Shown here piece by piece: positions 54,474-61,599 of a stretch of 64,000 nt of DNA. Positions within the stretch are counted from its first letter, which is position 1. Each line of letters begins with the position of its first letter. Origin of the DNA: Bacteroidales bacterium. Lineage in GTDB: Bacteria; Bacteroidota; Bacteroidia; Bacteroidales; UBA3663. The DNA lies in the NCBI GenBank assembly GCA_017548545.1, contig JAFYZW010000057.1:124001-188000 (forward strand), read 5' to 3'. The notes beneath the pieces are model-generated. The model did no database searches and was not told where the DNA came from. It saw nothing but the letters and a program-made list of their open reading frames with translations. A program made the position numbers and the translations under genes.

Positions 54474-57161
54474 ATGAAAACAACATCTATTCTTCTTACA
54501 GCTGCTCTTATGCTCTCGGTAGTTACTCTCAATGCGCAGAGCCGTAAAACTTGGGATTTCCGCGGCGGCATGAGTGATGCCACCAAACTCGACCTCAATG
54601 CTGACACACAGCTTTGGGGCCCTAACCGCACCACCGACGATGGCGAAGTGTATGGATGGAAGAATATTGCTACTCTCAGCAGTATTTTCACAGCCAATGG
54701 TAATGTAATCAAGGAATTCGAAGGTCTGTCCTTCGGCGGTACCTTGAGCGCAAACTCCATCCTCATCGACGCCACTACGTTCCGCTTGGCACGAAAGGAC
54801 AACACCATCACGTTGCCAAAGCTCACCAATGGTCAAACTGTGACCATGATAGCACGTTCGGCTAACGCTACGGCAACCGACCGTGGCTTTGTGTCGGGCA
54901 ACTCCAACTTGACCTACATCTCGGGCCCGGAAGGAGGCATCTGCCTGGGTCGAAGTGCTGAGGGTGCCAGCGAGGACGGCAATTACACGCTCGTTTGGGA
55001 GGTGACAACCAGCGAAACCGATTCGGTGGAATGTATCATCAAAGTAGTGACCGGCGGTCTCGATATCGGTCTGATCATGATTGACGATGGCGACACTCCC
55101 GAGATGGAAACCGATGTAAATATCGGCTTCTTGTACTGTGATAATCTAGAAAACGAAGCACTTTATGCAGCAACAGGGTTGGCTGACCATGCAAACATCA
55201 CACCATTGTATTTTCCGGAATGCTTAAGCGGAGCCATAACCACGGACAGTCTCATGAAATTTGACGTGTTGGTTGCTGGCGTATCTGCAGCTGCTGATGT
55301 GATGTATACAATTGGCACTCCAGATTACGATGATATATTTTGGAATAGTATAGCCAATTATGTGCCGATTTTGACCACACATATCAGAACTCAATTTGGC
55401 GCTGGTCCCTGGTATTTTTCCTATAATTATGGTTACACCGTCTCGGAAGACTTGCTCGATCACGAACTTTTCGAGGATGTGCAATTCGAAGAAACCGACA
55501 ATGGCTTCATCTTGCCGATGTTCGACTCTTCCATCACTGACAAGGAGCTCGTATATGGTGTCGATCTGGGCGAAGACTTTGCCAATGATGAAGTCTTTGC
55601 AACCGTCGATGGGCATACGGCAATTCATGTGCATGGCAAAAAGAACTCCATTATGGTCATTCCTTTCAACGAGTATTATATCCTCGAATACGGCCTGACC
55701 GACAGCGGAAACACCTTGCTGCAGAATGCCATCAAGTACCTGAAGAAAACCAAGACCGAAGTGCTCACCGCCACCAAGCCTACGGCGACACTGACCTACG
55801 AGGATGGCGTGACCACACTTACACTCAAGACGTCCATTCCAGAGTCAAATATATATTATATGACCGAATCGGGCACCTACTACGAACGCTACACCGAGCC
55901 ACTCGTCTTCACCTCACCATCCACCATCAAGGCTTATGTCAAGGCTATTGCTTATTACGACTCACCAATCCTTGAGGTAAATGTCGATATCAAGAGCGTG
56001 CTCGACGCTCCTTCAATAAGCGTAGAAGGCGCCGAGGGTAGCAGCACCATTTCGTTGAATACCTCTGCTTCCGAAGCCGACATCTACTACAGCTTCAATG
56101 GTCAAAGTGCCGTCGAACGCGCTACGCTCTACACCGAGCCTATCGTCATCACCGAGCCGGGCACCCTCACGGCATTTGCCTATGCCGACGGTTTCCTTGC
56201 TTCACCAATTATCGCCGAGGACGTTCCCGTGGGTGGTATTCCTGCCGTAAAGGACACCCTGGCACACTTCAACCCGAACACCGCCGATTGGTTCGACAAT
56301 GCCGTTATAACCGTGGGTGAAAACAGCTACACCTCGGCTGATGCTGTCAGCGAAGGCATCGCAAGTGGTGGCGCTTCGGCTTTCTACTACTTCGGCAAGA
56401 GTGCCTGGAACTATTATAGCGAGGAGGTTGACCACACAGAAATCGTCTATGACGAGGATGGCGTGACACCTCTGAAGGACATCGAAGGCAACGACTCGAT
56501 CAAGGTAATTTACAAACCTGCTGCCGACAACCTCCGCACGGCCGCATCTGCCACCGACACGCAATGGATTATCAAGTCCAACGGACAGGTCTTCACGGGC
56601 GAAACAAGCTTAAGCCCTGCAGGATATGCCTACAAAGAAGGCGCTTCGGCAAATCGCTACTATGAAACGGCTCTCGATTGCATCGGTGGCAATGCCACTC
56701 AGGGTGCCTTGACATTCGGTGGTAAGGTTTCGGGCGAACCCTATTCGGGACGACTCGAATCGACCGTGCCTTTTACTGCACCCTTCGACCTGGTCATCTA
56801 TGCCGGAAATGGCAGCAGCGACCAGCCGAACGTGCAAATCGAGCTTTCGGCTGATGGTGAAACATGGACAAGTCTCGGCGCGGTGAAAGCTGCTACAACA
56901 CAGCGTCACATCAAGAAGACACGCGTCCACTACGACGAAGCCGGTGACTATTACGTACGTCTCAACCAAATGGGTGGCTCCTCCAAGCTCCAGGTCTATG
57001 ACTTCTACGTAGTTTCAACCGATGGTATGACCGGAATACAGACTGCAACGCTGCAACGCTGCAACGCTGATGAAATCCACGACCTCTACGGTCGTCGCAT
57101 CACCGCTCCCACTACCGGCCAAATCTTCATCATCAAAGGCAAGAAGGCGCTCATCCGTTAA
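54474..57161 (+). CDS. Large secreted protein with chitobiase-like repeats and DLYGR tail
   Basis: The 895-aa protein has a signal peptide to about 22, then a beta-rich region beginning RKTWDFRGGMSDATKLDL. A 220-430 segment follows in which VNIGFLYCDNLENEALY and VLVAGVSAAADVM suggest a Rossmann-like fold. Two chitobiase C-terminal-type repeats follow (about 445-585; NIYYMTESGTYYERYTEPL, DIYYSFNGQSAVERATLYTEPI). The end is IHDLYGRRITAPTTGQIFII, then KGKKALIR. It is the last gene of the Sus locus and is paralogous to the protein starting at 61600. No catalytic motif is recognised; probably a surface-binding protein (inference). Confidence 0.72.
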   Translation: MKTTSILLTAALMLSVVTLNAQSRKTWDFRGGMSDATKLDLNADTQLWGPNRTTDDGEVYGWKNIATLSSIFTANGNVIKEFEGLSFGGTLSANSILIDATTFRLARKDNTITLPKLTNGQTVTMIARSANATATDRGFVSGNSNLTYISGPEGGICLGRSAEGASEDGNYTLVWEVTTSETDSVECIIKVVTGGLDIGLIMIDDGDTPEMETDVNIGFLYCDNLENEALYAATGLADHANITPLYFPECLSGAITTDSLMKFDVLVAGVSAAADVMYTIGTPDYDDIFWNSIANYVPILTTHIRTQFGAGPWYFSYNYGYTVSEDLLDHELFEDVQFEETDNGFILPMFDSSITDKELVYGVDLGEDFANDEVFATVDGHTAIHVHGKKNSIMVIPFNEYYILEYGLTDSGNTLLQNAIKYLKKTKTEVLTATKPTATLTYEDGVTTLTLKTSIPESNIYYMTESGTYYERYTEPLVFTSPSTIKAYVKAIAYYDSPILEVNVDIKSVLDAPSISVEGAEGSSTISLNTSASEADIYYSFNGQSAVERATLYTEPIVITEPGTLTAFAYADGFLASPIIAEDVPVGGIPAVKDTLAHFNPNTADWFDNAVITVGENSYTSADAVSEGIASGGASAFYYFGKSAWNYYSEEVDHTEIVYDEDGVTPLKDIEGNDSIKVIYKPAADNLRTAASATDTQWIIKSNGQVFTGETSLSPAGYAYKEGASANRYYETALDCIGGNATQGALTFGGKVSGEPYSGRLESTVPFTAPFDLVIYAGNGSSDQPNVQIELSADGETWTSLGAVKAATTQRHIKKTRVHYDEAGDYYVRLNQMGGSSKLQVYDFYVVSTDGMTGIQTATLQRCNADEIHDLYGRRITAPTTGQIFIIKGKKALIR

Positions 57162-57167
57162 TTCTCC

Positions 57168-57207
57168 AGCTTCCGCCCATCATCGTCGTGGGCGGAAGCT
57201 TTCTTCG
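57168..57207 (+). terminator. Intrinsic terminator ending the Sus locus
   Basis: AGCTTCCGCCCA (57168-57179) pairs perfectly with TGGGCGGAAGCT (57189-57200) around a 9-nt loop, followed by TTCTTCGTTTTTT. It marks the 3' end of the locus. Confidence 0.88.
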
Positions 57208-57284
57208 TTTTTTGCTATAGTGGCAATACATCGCTATTCCAGCTATAGTTTATCACGACTAATAACCCCCAATACCCCCAAAAA

Positions 57285-59279
57285 ATGAAAGCATTACCCA
57301 TCCTTCTGCTGACAACAGCCCTCTTCCTTTGCGTCCCCGTAAAGGCGCAGACGCCCGATACCTGCGAGGGCATTCCTCAATACATCGAGGAGGTGCAAAA
57401 GAACTACATCGAAACTGGCGACTACAAGAAGGCGCTCAAGGCGCTCAGGAAGCTCTCGAAGGAAAGCAAGTTGCGCAATTGCGAGTACCTGAACGAAGTG
57501 ACCCCCTTGATTGACCATATCAAGGAGGTGTTTGTCTCCGATGCCTACGACAGGTACGGAAAGGACGCGACCAACGGTGTTGCCGATGCGCAATACAAGC
57601 TGGCAAATTGCTTTCTGAAGGGCGAAAACGGGCTGTCGCAAGACCTTGAAGAAGCCGTGCGTTGGTTCAGTAAGGCAGCGGAACTCGGATATGCCCCTGC
57701 ACAATACATGTTGGGCAAATGCTATAAGGAAGGCGAGTGCGGTTACCATAACGATGATGAGACCGTGTTTTGGTTCACAAAGGCCGCCAATCAGGGCAAT
57801 GCCGATGCGCAATACGAACTTGCTATGTGCTATGAACATGCCTATGGCGTTGAGCAAAGCTACGGCAAAGCCGGTGAATTGTTGACGAAAGCTGCTGAGC
57901 AAGGACATCCCGAAGCACAAAACCGCTTGGGCGAATACTATCAAACGAGTCTTATCGGAAAGCGTGATTACAATGAGGCCGTCAAATGGTATCGTAAGGC
58001 CGCAGAACAGGGTAATGCGAATGGGCAATACAACCTCGGCATGTGCTACAAGAATGGCCGAGGAGTAGTCAAGGAAATAAGGGATGCTTTCGAATGGTTC
58101 ACGAAGGCAGCTGAGCAAGGTCATGACAAGGCGCAATACGAATTAGGATTCTGCTATAAATACGGTCAAGGAGTAACACAAGACTATGTCGAGTCGGCCA
58201 AATGGTACAGAAAATCCGCTGAACAGGGTAATGCAGATGCCCAAAACGACCTGGGGGTATGCTATCATACCGGACAAGGTGTAGAGAAAAACTATGACGA
58301 AGCCGTGAAATGGTATCGACTTGCGGCTAAGCAGGACAATGTTTATTCGTTGTTCAACATGGGTTTGTGCTATGCCGAAGGTTTGAGTGTCAGCAAGGAC
58401 CTGAACGAGGCCTTCAAATATTACCAAAAGGCTGCAATATTCGGTCATGCCCGTTCGCAACTGAATCTTGGTGATTGTTATGCCAATGGCAGCGGTGTCA
58501 AGGCGAACTATGCCGAAGCCGCGAAATGGTACAAGAAAGCCGCTGAGCAAGACAACGATAAGGCACAATACAAGCTCGCCGAATGCTATCATAACGGCCA
58601 GGGAGTGGAACAAGACTTTGCTATGGCTGTCAAATGGTACAATAAAGCAGCCGATAAGGGGAATGCCGATGCACAAAACAGTTTGGGCGATTGCTATTTC
58701 TATGGTCAAGGGGTAAAGAAAGACTATGACGATGCCGTAAAATGCTACCGTAAGGCCGCTGAACAAGGACTTGCACTCGCTCAAGTGAATTTGGGTTCCT
58801 GCTACTATAACGGCAATGGTGTTGAAAAAGACAATAAGGAGGCAGCCAAATGGTTCGAGAAGGCAGCCGAACAAGGTTCAGCTGAAGCACAATGGGCACT
58901 GGGCAGTTTATATCTGATGGGCGAAGGTGTTCCCAAAGACGATGCCATGGGCGTAAAGTGGTTGAGTAAGTCCGCCGAACAAGGAATAGCTGAAGCGCAA
59001 TTTCTCCTGGCCTCATGTTATCAGGAAGGCATAGGCGTTGAAAAATCACCCGAAGTAGCTGTATATTGGCTAATGTTAGCAGCCGGGCAAGGCGAACCCA
59101 ATGCCCAGAAAGCCCTCGCCTACTGCTACCAGAATGGCAATGGCGTACCACAAGACATGAACGAAGCACAGAAATGGTTTGATAAAGCCGCCCAAAACGA
59201 CCCCAAAACTCAAGACCAAGCCAAGGCTAATGAGCAAAGCCGTCTCCTGAATTATTATCATAAGCTGAAGAAGAAATAA
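57285..59279 (+). CDS. Secreted Sel1-repeat protein
   Basis: The 664-aa protein has a signal peptide (to about residue 21), a helical lead-in, and fifteen Sel1-like repeats of about 36 residues with the pattern A(A/E)QG..DAQY.LG.CY..G.GV..D..EA.KW(Y/F)(R/K)KA. Sel1 repeats are TPR-like scaffolds for protein contacts. Several repeats match closely, indicating recent internal duplication. It lies after the terminator of the Sus locus and before a separately promoted gene. Partner unknown. Confidence 0.92.
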   Translation: MKALPILLLTTALFLCVPVKAQTPDTCEGIPQYIEEVQKNYIETGDYKKALKALRKLSKESKLRNCEYLNEVTPLIDHIKEVFVSDAYDRYGKDATNGVADAQYKLANCFLKGENGLSQDLEEAVRWFSKAAELGYAPAQYMLGKCYKEGECGYHNDDETVFWFTKAANQGNADAQYELAMCYEHAYGVEQSYGKAGELLTKAAEQGHPEAQNRLGEYYQTSLIGKRDYNEAVKWYRKAAEQGNANGQYNLGMCYKNGRGVVKEIRDAFEWFTKAAEQGHDKAQYELGFCYKYGQGVTQDYVESAKWYRKSAEQGNADAQNDLGVCYHTGQGVEKNYDEAVKWYRLAAKQDNVYSLFNMGLCYAEGLSVSKDLNEAFKYYQKAAIFGHARSQLNLGDCYANGSGVKANYAEAAKWYKKAAEQDNDKAQYKLAECYHNGQGVEQDFAMAVKWYNKAADKGNADAQNSLGDCYFYGQGVKKDYDDAVKCYRKAAEQGLALAQVNLGSCYYNGNGVEKDNKEAAKWFEKAAEQGSAEAQWALGSLYLMGEGVPKDDAMGVKWLSKSAEQGIAEAQFLLASCYQEGIGVEKSPEVAVYWLMLAAGQGEPNAQKALAYCYQNGNGVPQDMNEAQKWFDKAAQNDPKTQDQAKANEQSRLLNYYHKLKKK

Positions 59280-59411
59280 TGCCACCCCTAACCCTTTCCG
59301 AAGACCAGCAAACACTTCATAACTGCGACCGCACATTCGCAGGCGAGATCGTAATACCATAGGCCCAGTAGTTAATTTTTTAAAAAATTAATAGTATTTC
59401 GGGAAAAAGAC

Positions 59412-59442
59412 TTGCAGAAAATATTAGATTTGATTATCTTTG
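59412..59442 (+). promoter_or_regulatory. Promoter of the 188-aa gene (and possibly the RNA and RT)
   Basis: TTG (59412-59414) and TATCTTTG (59435-59442) are 20 bp apart, followed by CGGCG. No other promoter match was seen between here and the RT start, so the three parts may share one transcript. Confidence 0.65.
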
Positions 59443-59466
59443 CGGCGTTAATAATACAATAATATC

Positions 59467-60033
59467 ATGGGACTTTTTAAATCTATTCTCGACGTTGCTG
59501 TCAAGGCAGCAACCGAAGCCATCAAGGAGAAGATGGAAGGAAAGGACGCGAAAGACGAGAAGTCGGGCGGTTACAACACATCGTACGGCAACTACAACAA
59601 ATCCTACAAGTCGGAACATACAACTCCCGAAAAGACAACGTTCAACGACGACGATGACGATGTTCTTATCACCGACGATTACTTCGAGGAGATACTCCAT
59701 AGCGAATTTCCGCAGTACTCCATCGAGAAGCATGTACCGGTGACCAACCTGGCAGGCTTTGCTGCCGACTATTTCCAACTCTACCAAACTCGTCCGATGC
59801 AGGCCTATAAAGCCGAATGGGGACAGCCCTACACCTTCGTTCTCAAAAAGGCAGGCATACCTGTGGGCGTACTGATGACTGGTTATGGTTCGTGCCATAG
59901 CCGTCAAGTGAAGTATCTGATATCGCGTATGTATGCTAAGAAGATGGGACTCCCATACATCAGTTTCTATCTGGATATGCGCAATCGCCGAGAATATGTA
60001 ATTAGTCGTATCCGGAAGTTTATGAACGCTTAA
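59467..60033 (+). CDS. 188-aa cytosolic protein, unknown
   Basis: There is no signal peptide. The N-terminus MGLFKSILDVAVKAATEAIKE could be an amphipathic helix. A hydrophilic Asn/Tyr/Ser/Lys-rich linker (about 37-60) and an acidic patch DDDDD (about 61-65) follow. A compact C-terminal domain (about 70-188) has the order strand-helix-strand with FVLKKAGIPVGVLMTGYGSCHSR..., KKMGLPYISFYLDMRNRREYVISRIRKF. That order recalls nuclease-like or Rossmann-like folds, but no catalytic set is evident. It ends 5 bp before the structured RNA candidate and may belong to the same unit as the RT. Confidence 0.75.
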   Translation: MGLFKSILDVAVKAATEAIKEKMEGKDAKDEKSGGYNTSYGNYNKSYKSEHTTPEKTTFNDDDDDVLITDDYFEEILHSEFPQYSIEKHVPVTNLAGFAADYFQLYQTRPMQAYKAEWGQPYTFVLKKAGIPVGVLMTGYGSCHSRQVKYLISRMYAKKMGLPYISFYLDMRNRREYVISRIRKFMNA

Positions 60034-60038
60034 TTAAA

Positions 60039-60173
60039 GGAAAAGGGGATGCATTATTGCGCCTGTGAAGGATATAGCGATGCTCATTGAGAAAGGGGTC
60101 TTGCAGGCGACCGAGCATTGTACCTATCCAGTATTTTCCAGAACCTGGAAATCAAAGTTTCCTCCCCTTTTCC
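60039..60173 (+). ncRNA. Candidate structured RNA upstream of the reverse transcriptase
   Basis: Drawn by eye. An 11-bp closing stem pairs GGAAAAGGGGA (60039-60049) with TCCCCTTTTCC (60163-60173). Inside, CGATGCTC (60078-60085) pairs with GAGCATTG (60113-60120, one G-U), continuing into GGTC/GACC (60097-60100/60109-60112). The 8-nt loop contains CAGGC (60104-60108), complementary to GCCTG (60061-60065), forming a pseudoknot. TTTCCAG/CTGGAAA (60135-60141/60145-60151) is a tight hairpin with loop AAC. A T-rich run follows the closing stem. It could be an RT template/primer RNA, a regulatory leader or an attenuator. AAAGGGG at 60092-60098 can compete for the 3' strand of the closing stem. Confidence 0.6.
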
Positions 60174-60186
60174 GTTTTTCTTTTCT

Positions 60187-61386
60187 ATGTCACTCCTTGA
60201 CCAACTTGCCGAACAAGGCATATGGGAAGAGTTTCTTGCCCATCGTCTGAAGAAGGGGCGTTTGACCTGGAGCACGTTCGAATTGGCAGATTCCTATGTG
60301 GCTGAGGAGCGATATCTTCCTGTGGTGGAACGACTGCTGCAAGGAGAAGGTATGTCTATTCCACAAAAACATCTTGTGAACAAGATGGGAAATGGCAGAA
60401 AGCGCGTGGTGTATAGCTTCAGCGATGATGAGATGAACGTCCTGAAGGCAATGTCCTTTCTGCTTTATCGCTACGACTCACTACTTTCTCCCAATTGTTA
60501 CTCCTTCCGTCAAGGACTGACTGCGCACGATGCTCTGCATCAGGTATTGACCAACCTTGAAGGCAGGAGGATGTGGGCCTACAAGCTCGACATCCACGAC
60601 TATTTCAATTCCATTCCGATACATTTGCTGTTGCCGATACTTCACGAAGTCATGGCCGATGACTCGCGATTGTATGCCTTCTTCGAACAGTTGCTCAGCG
60701 ACGGACGTGCCCTGTTCAAGGGGGAAATCATTCACGAGAATCGCGGCGTGATGGCTGGCACACCTATCTCGCCTTTCCTTGCCAACATCTATCTGATGGA
60801 GCTCGACAGGCACTTTGCCGAAGCCAATGTCGTCTATGCACGTTACTCGGACGACATCATCCTTTTCGCTCCAGATCGCGCGACTCTCGAAGAGTACATC
60901 GCTACGTTGTCGGCATTTTTGGAGAAATACCAGTTGCAGGCGAATCCCGACAAGGTGAGAGTCTTTTCGCCCGAAGAGGCTTTCGACTTCCTGGGCTTCA
61001 AGTGCATGGGACGAAGCATCGACATTGCCGATGCCACTAAACGCAAGATGAAGGACAAAATACGTCGCCGAACACGTTCGCTTCTGCGTTGGCGTTGCCG
61101 CAATAATGTGCCAGCCGAAGTGACCGTGAAAGTGCTCATCAAGCAATTCAACAAGAAGTTCTACGAGAGTGAAGATCCCGAAACGCTCACCTGGTCACGC
61201 TGGTTCTTCCCCATGATCAACCGCATGGATGGCCTCAAGGAAATCGACCATTACATGCAGGAGAACATCCGTTTCCTCGCCACAGGCAAACACAATAAGG
61301 CAAATTTCCGCTGGCGCTATTCCCATCTGAAGGAACTCGGTTACCGTAGCTTGGTACATGAGTTTTATGCAGCTTCGAAGATTTGA
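60187..61386 (+). CDS. Free-standing reverse transcriptase, class unassigned
   Basis: The 399-aa protein (start MSLLDQLAEQG) shows an ordered RT palm: SPNCYSFRQG, motif A WAYKLDIHDYFNSI (catalytic Asp135), motif B GVMAGTPISPFLANIYLMEL (about 187-206), motif C YARYSDDIILF (YSDD 220-223), motif D LQANPDKVRVFSPEEAFDFL with GF. A basic thumb (KRKMKDKIRRRTRSLLRWR) and a C-terminal HLKELGYRSLVHEFY follow. There is no maturase/HNH extension, no retron VTG motif, and no SQ of DGR enzymes. It sits 13 nt after a structured RNA candidate. The longer frame from 60118 would run through that RNA and is rejected. Confidence 0.93.
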   Translation: MSLLDQLAEQGIWEEFLAHRLKKGRLTWSTFELADSYVAEERYLPVVERLLQGEGMSIPQKHLVNKMGNGRKRVVYSFSDDEMNVLKAMSFLLYRYDSLLSPNCYSFRQGLTAHDALHQVLTNLEGRRMWAYKLDIHDYFNSIPIHLLLPILHEVMADDSRLYAFFEQLLSDGRALFKGEIIHENRGVMAGTPISPFLANIYLMELDRHFAEANVVYARYSDDIILFAPDRATLEEYIATLSAFLEKYQLQANPDKVRVFSPEEAFDFLGFKCMGRSIDIADATKRKMKDKIRRRTRSLLRWRCRNNVPAEVTVKVLIKQFNKKFYESEDPETLTWSRWFFPMINRMDGLKEIDHYMQENIRFLATGKHNKANFRWRYSHLKELGYRSLVHEFYAASKI

Positions 61387-61407
61387 AAGTGACTACTATA
61401 TTTTTAG

Positions 61408-61436
61408 TTCCTTATTTAACTATGGTTATAAGGGAA
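61408..61436 (+). terminator. Terminator-like hairpin after the reverse transcriptase
   Basis: TTCCTTAT (61408-61415) pairs with ATAAGGGAA (61428-61436, one bulged G), followed by ATTTTGG and later TTTTT. The core CTTATTTAACTATGG nearly repeats the hairpin at 15015-15052 (CTTATTTGACTATAG). Confidence 0.55.
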
Positions 61437-61524
61437 ATTTTGGATATTTTTGACCCTATACGCAATAATAATTTATCGTTTAGACAAAAAATTGTATAAA
61501 ATACAATAATTTTCACTATAGGAT

Positions 61525-61555
61525 TTTGTCATCTCAAATTATTTCAATATATTTG
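61525..61555 (+). promoter_or_regulatory. Promoter of the second large secreted protein
   Basis: TTTG (61525-61528) and TATATTTG (61548-61555) are 19 bp apart, followed by CACCG. The leader to the ATG at 61600 is about 38 nt. Confidence 0.75.
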
Positions 61556-61599
61556 CACCGATTTATTGCACACAACTCTATATCAAACCATAAACAATC

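Noticed and set aside
60118..60186. N-terminal extension of the RT
   Set aside because: These codons lie within the structured RNA candidate and its T-rich 3' flank; the encoded Phe/Pro-rich stretch has no RT similarity.
60187..61386. Group II intron, DGR or retron assignment of the RT
   Set aside because: There is no maturase/HNH extension or recognisable intron domain V. There is no DGR-type SQ motif and no template/variable repeat pair seen. There is no VTG motif typical of retron RTs. The upstream RNA with inverted ends keeps a distant retron-like relation open.
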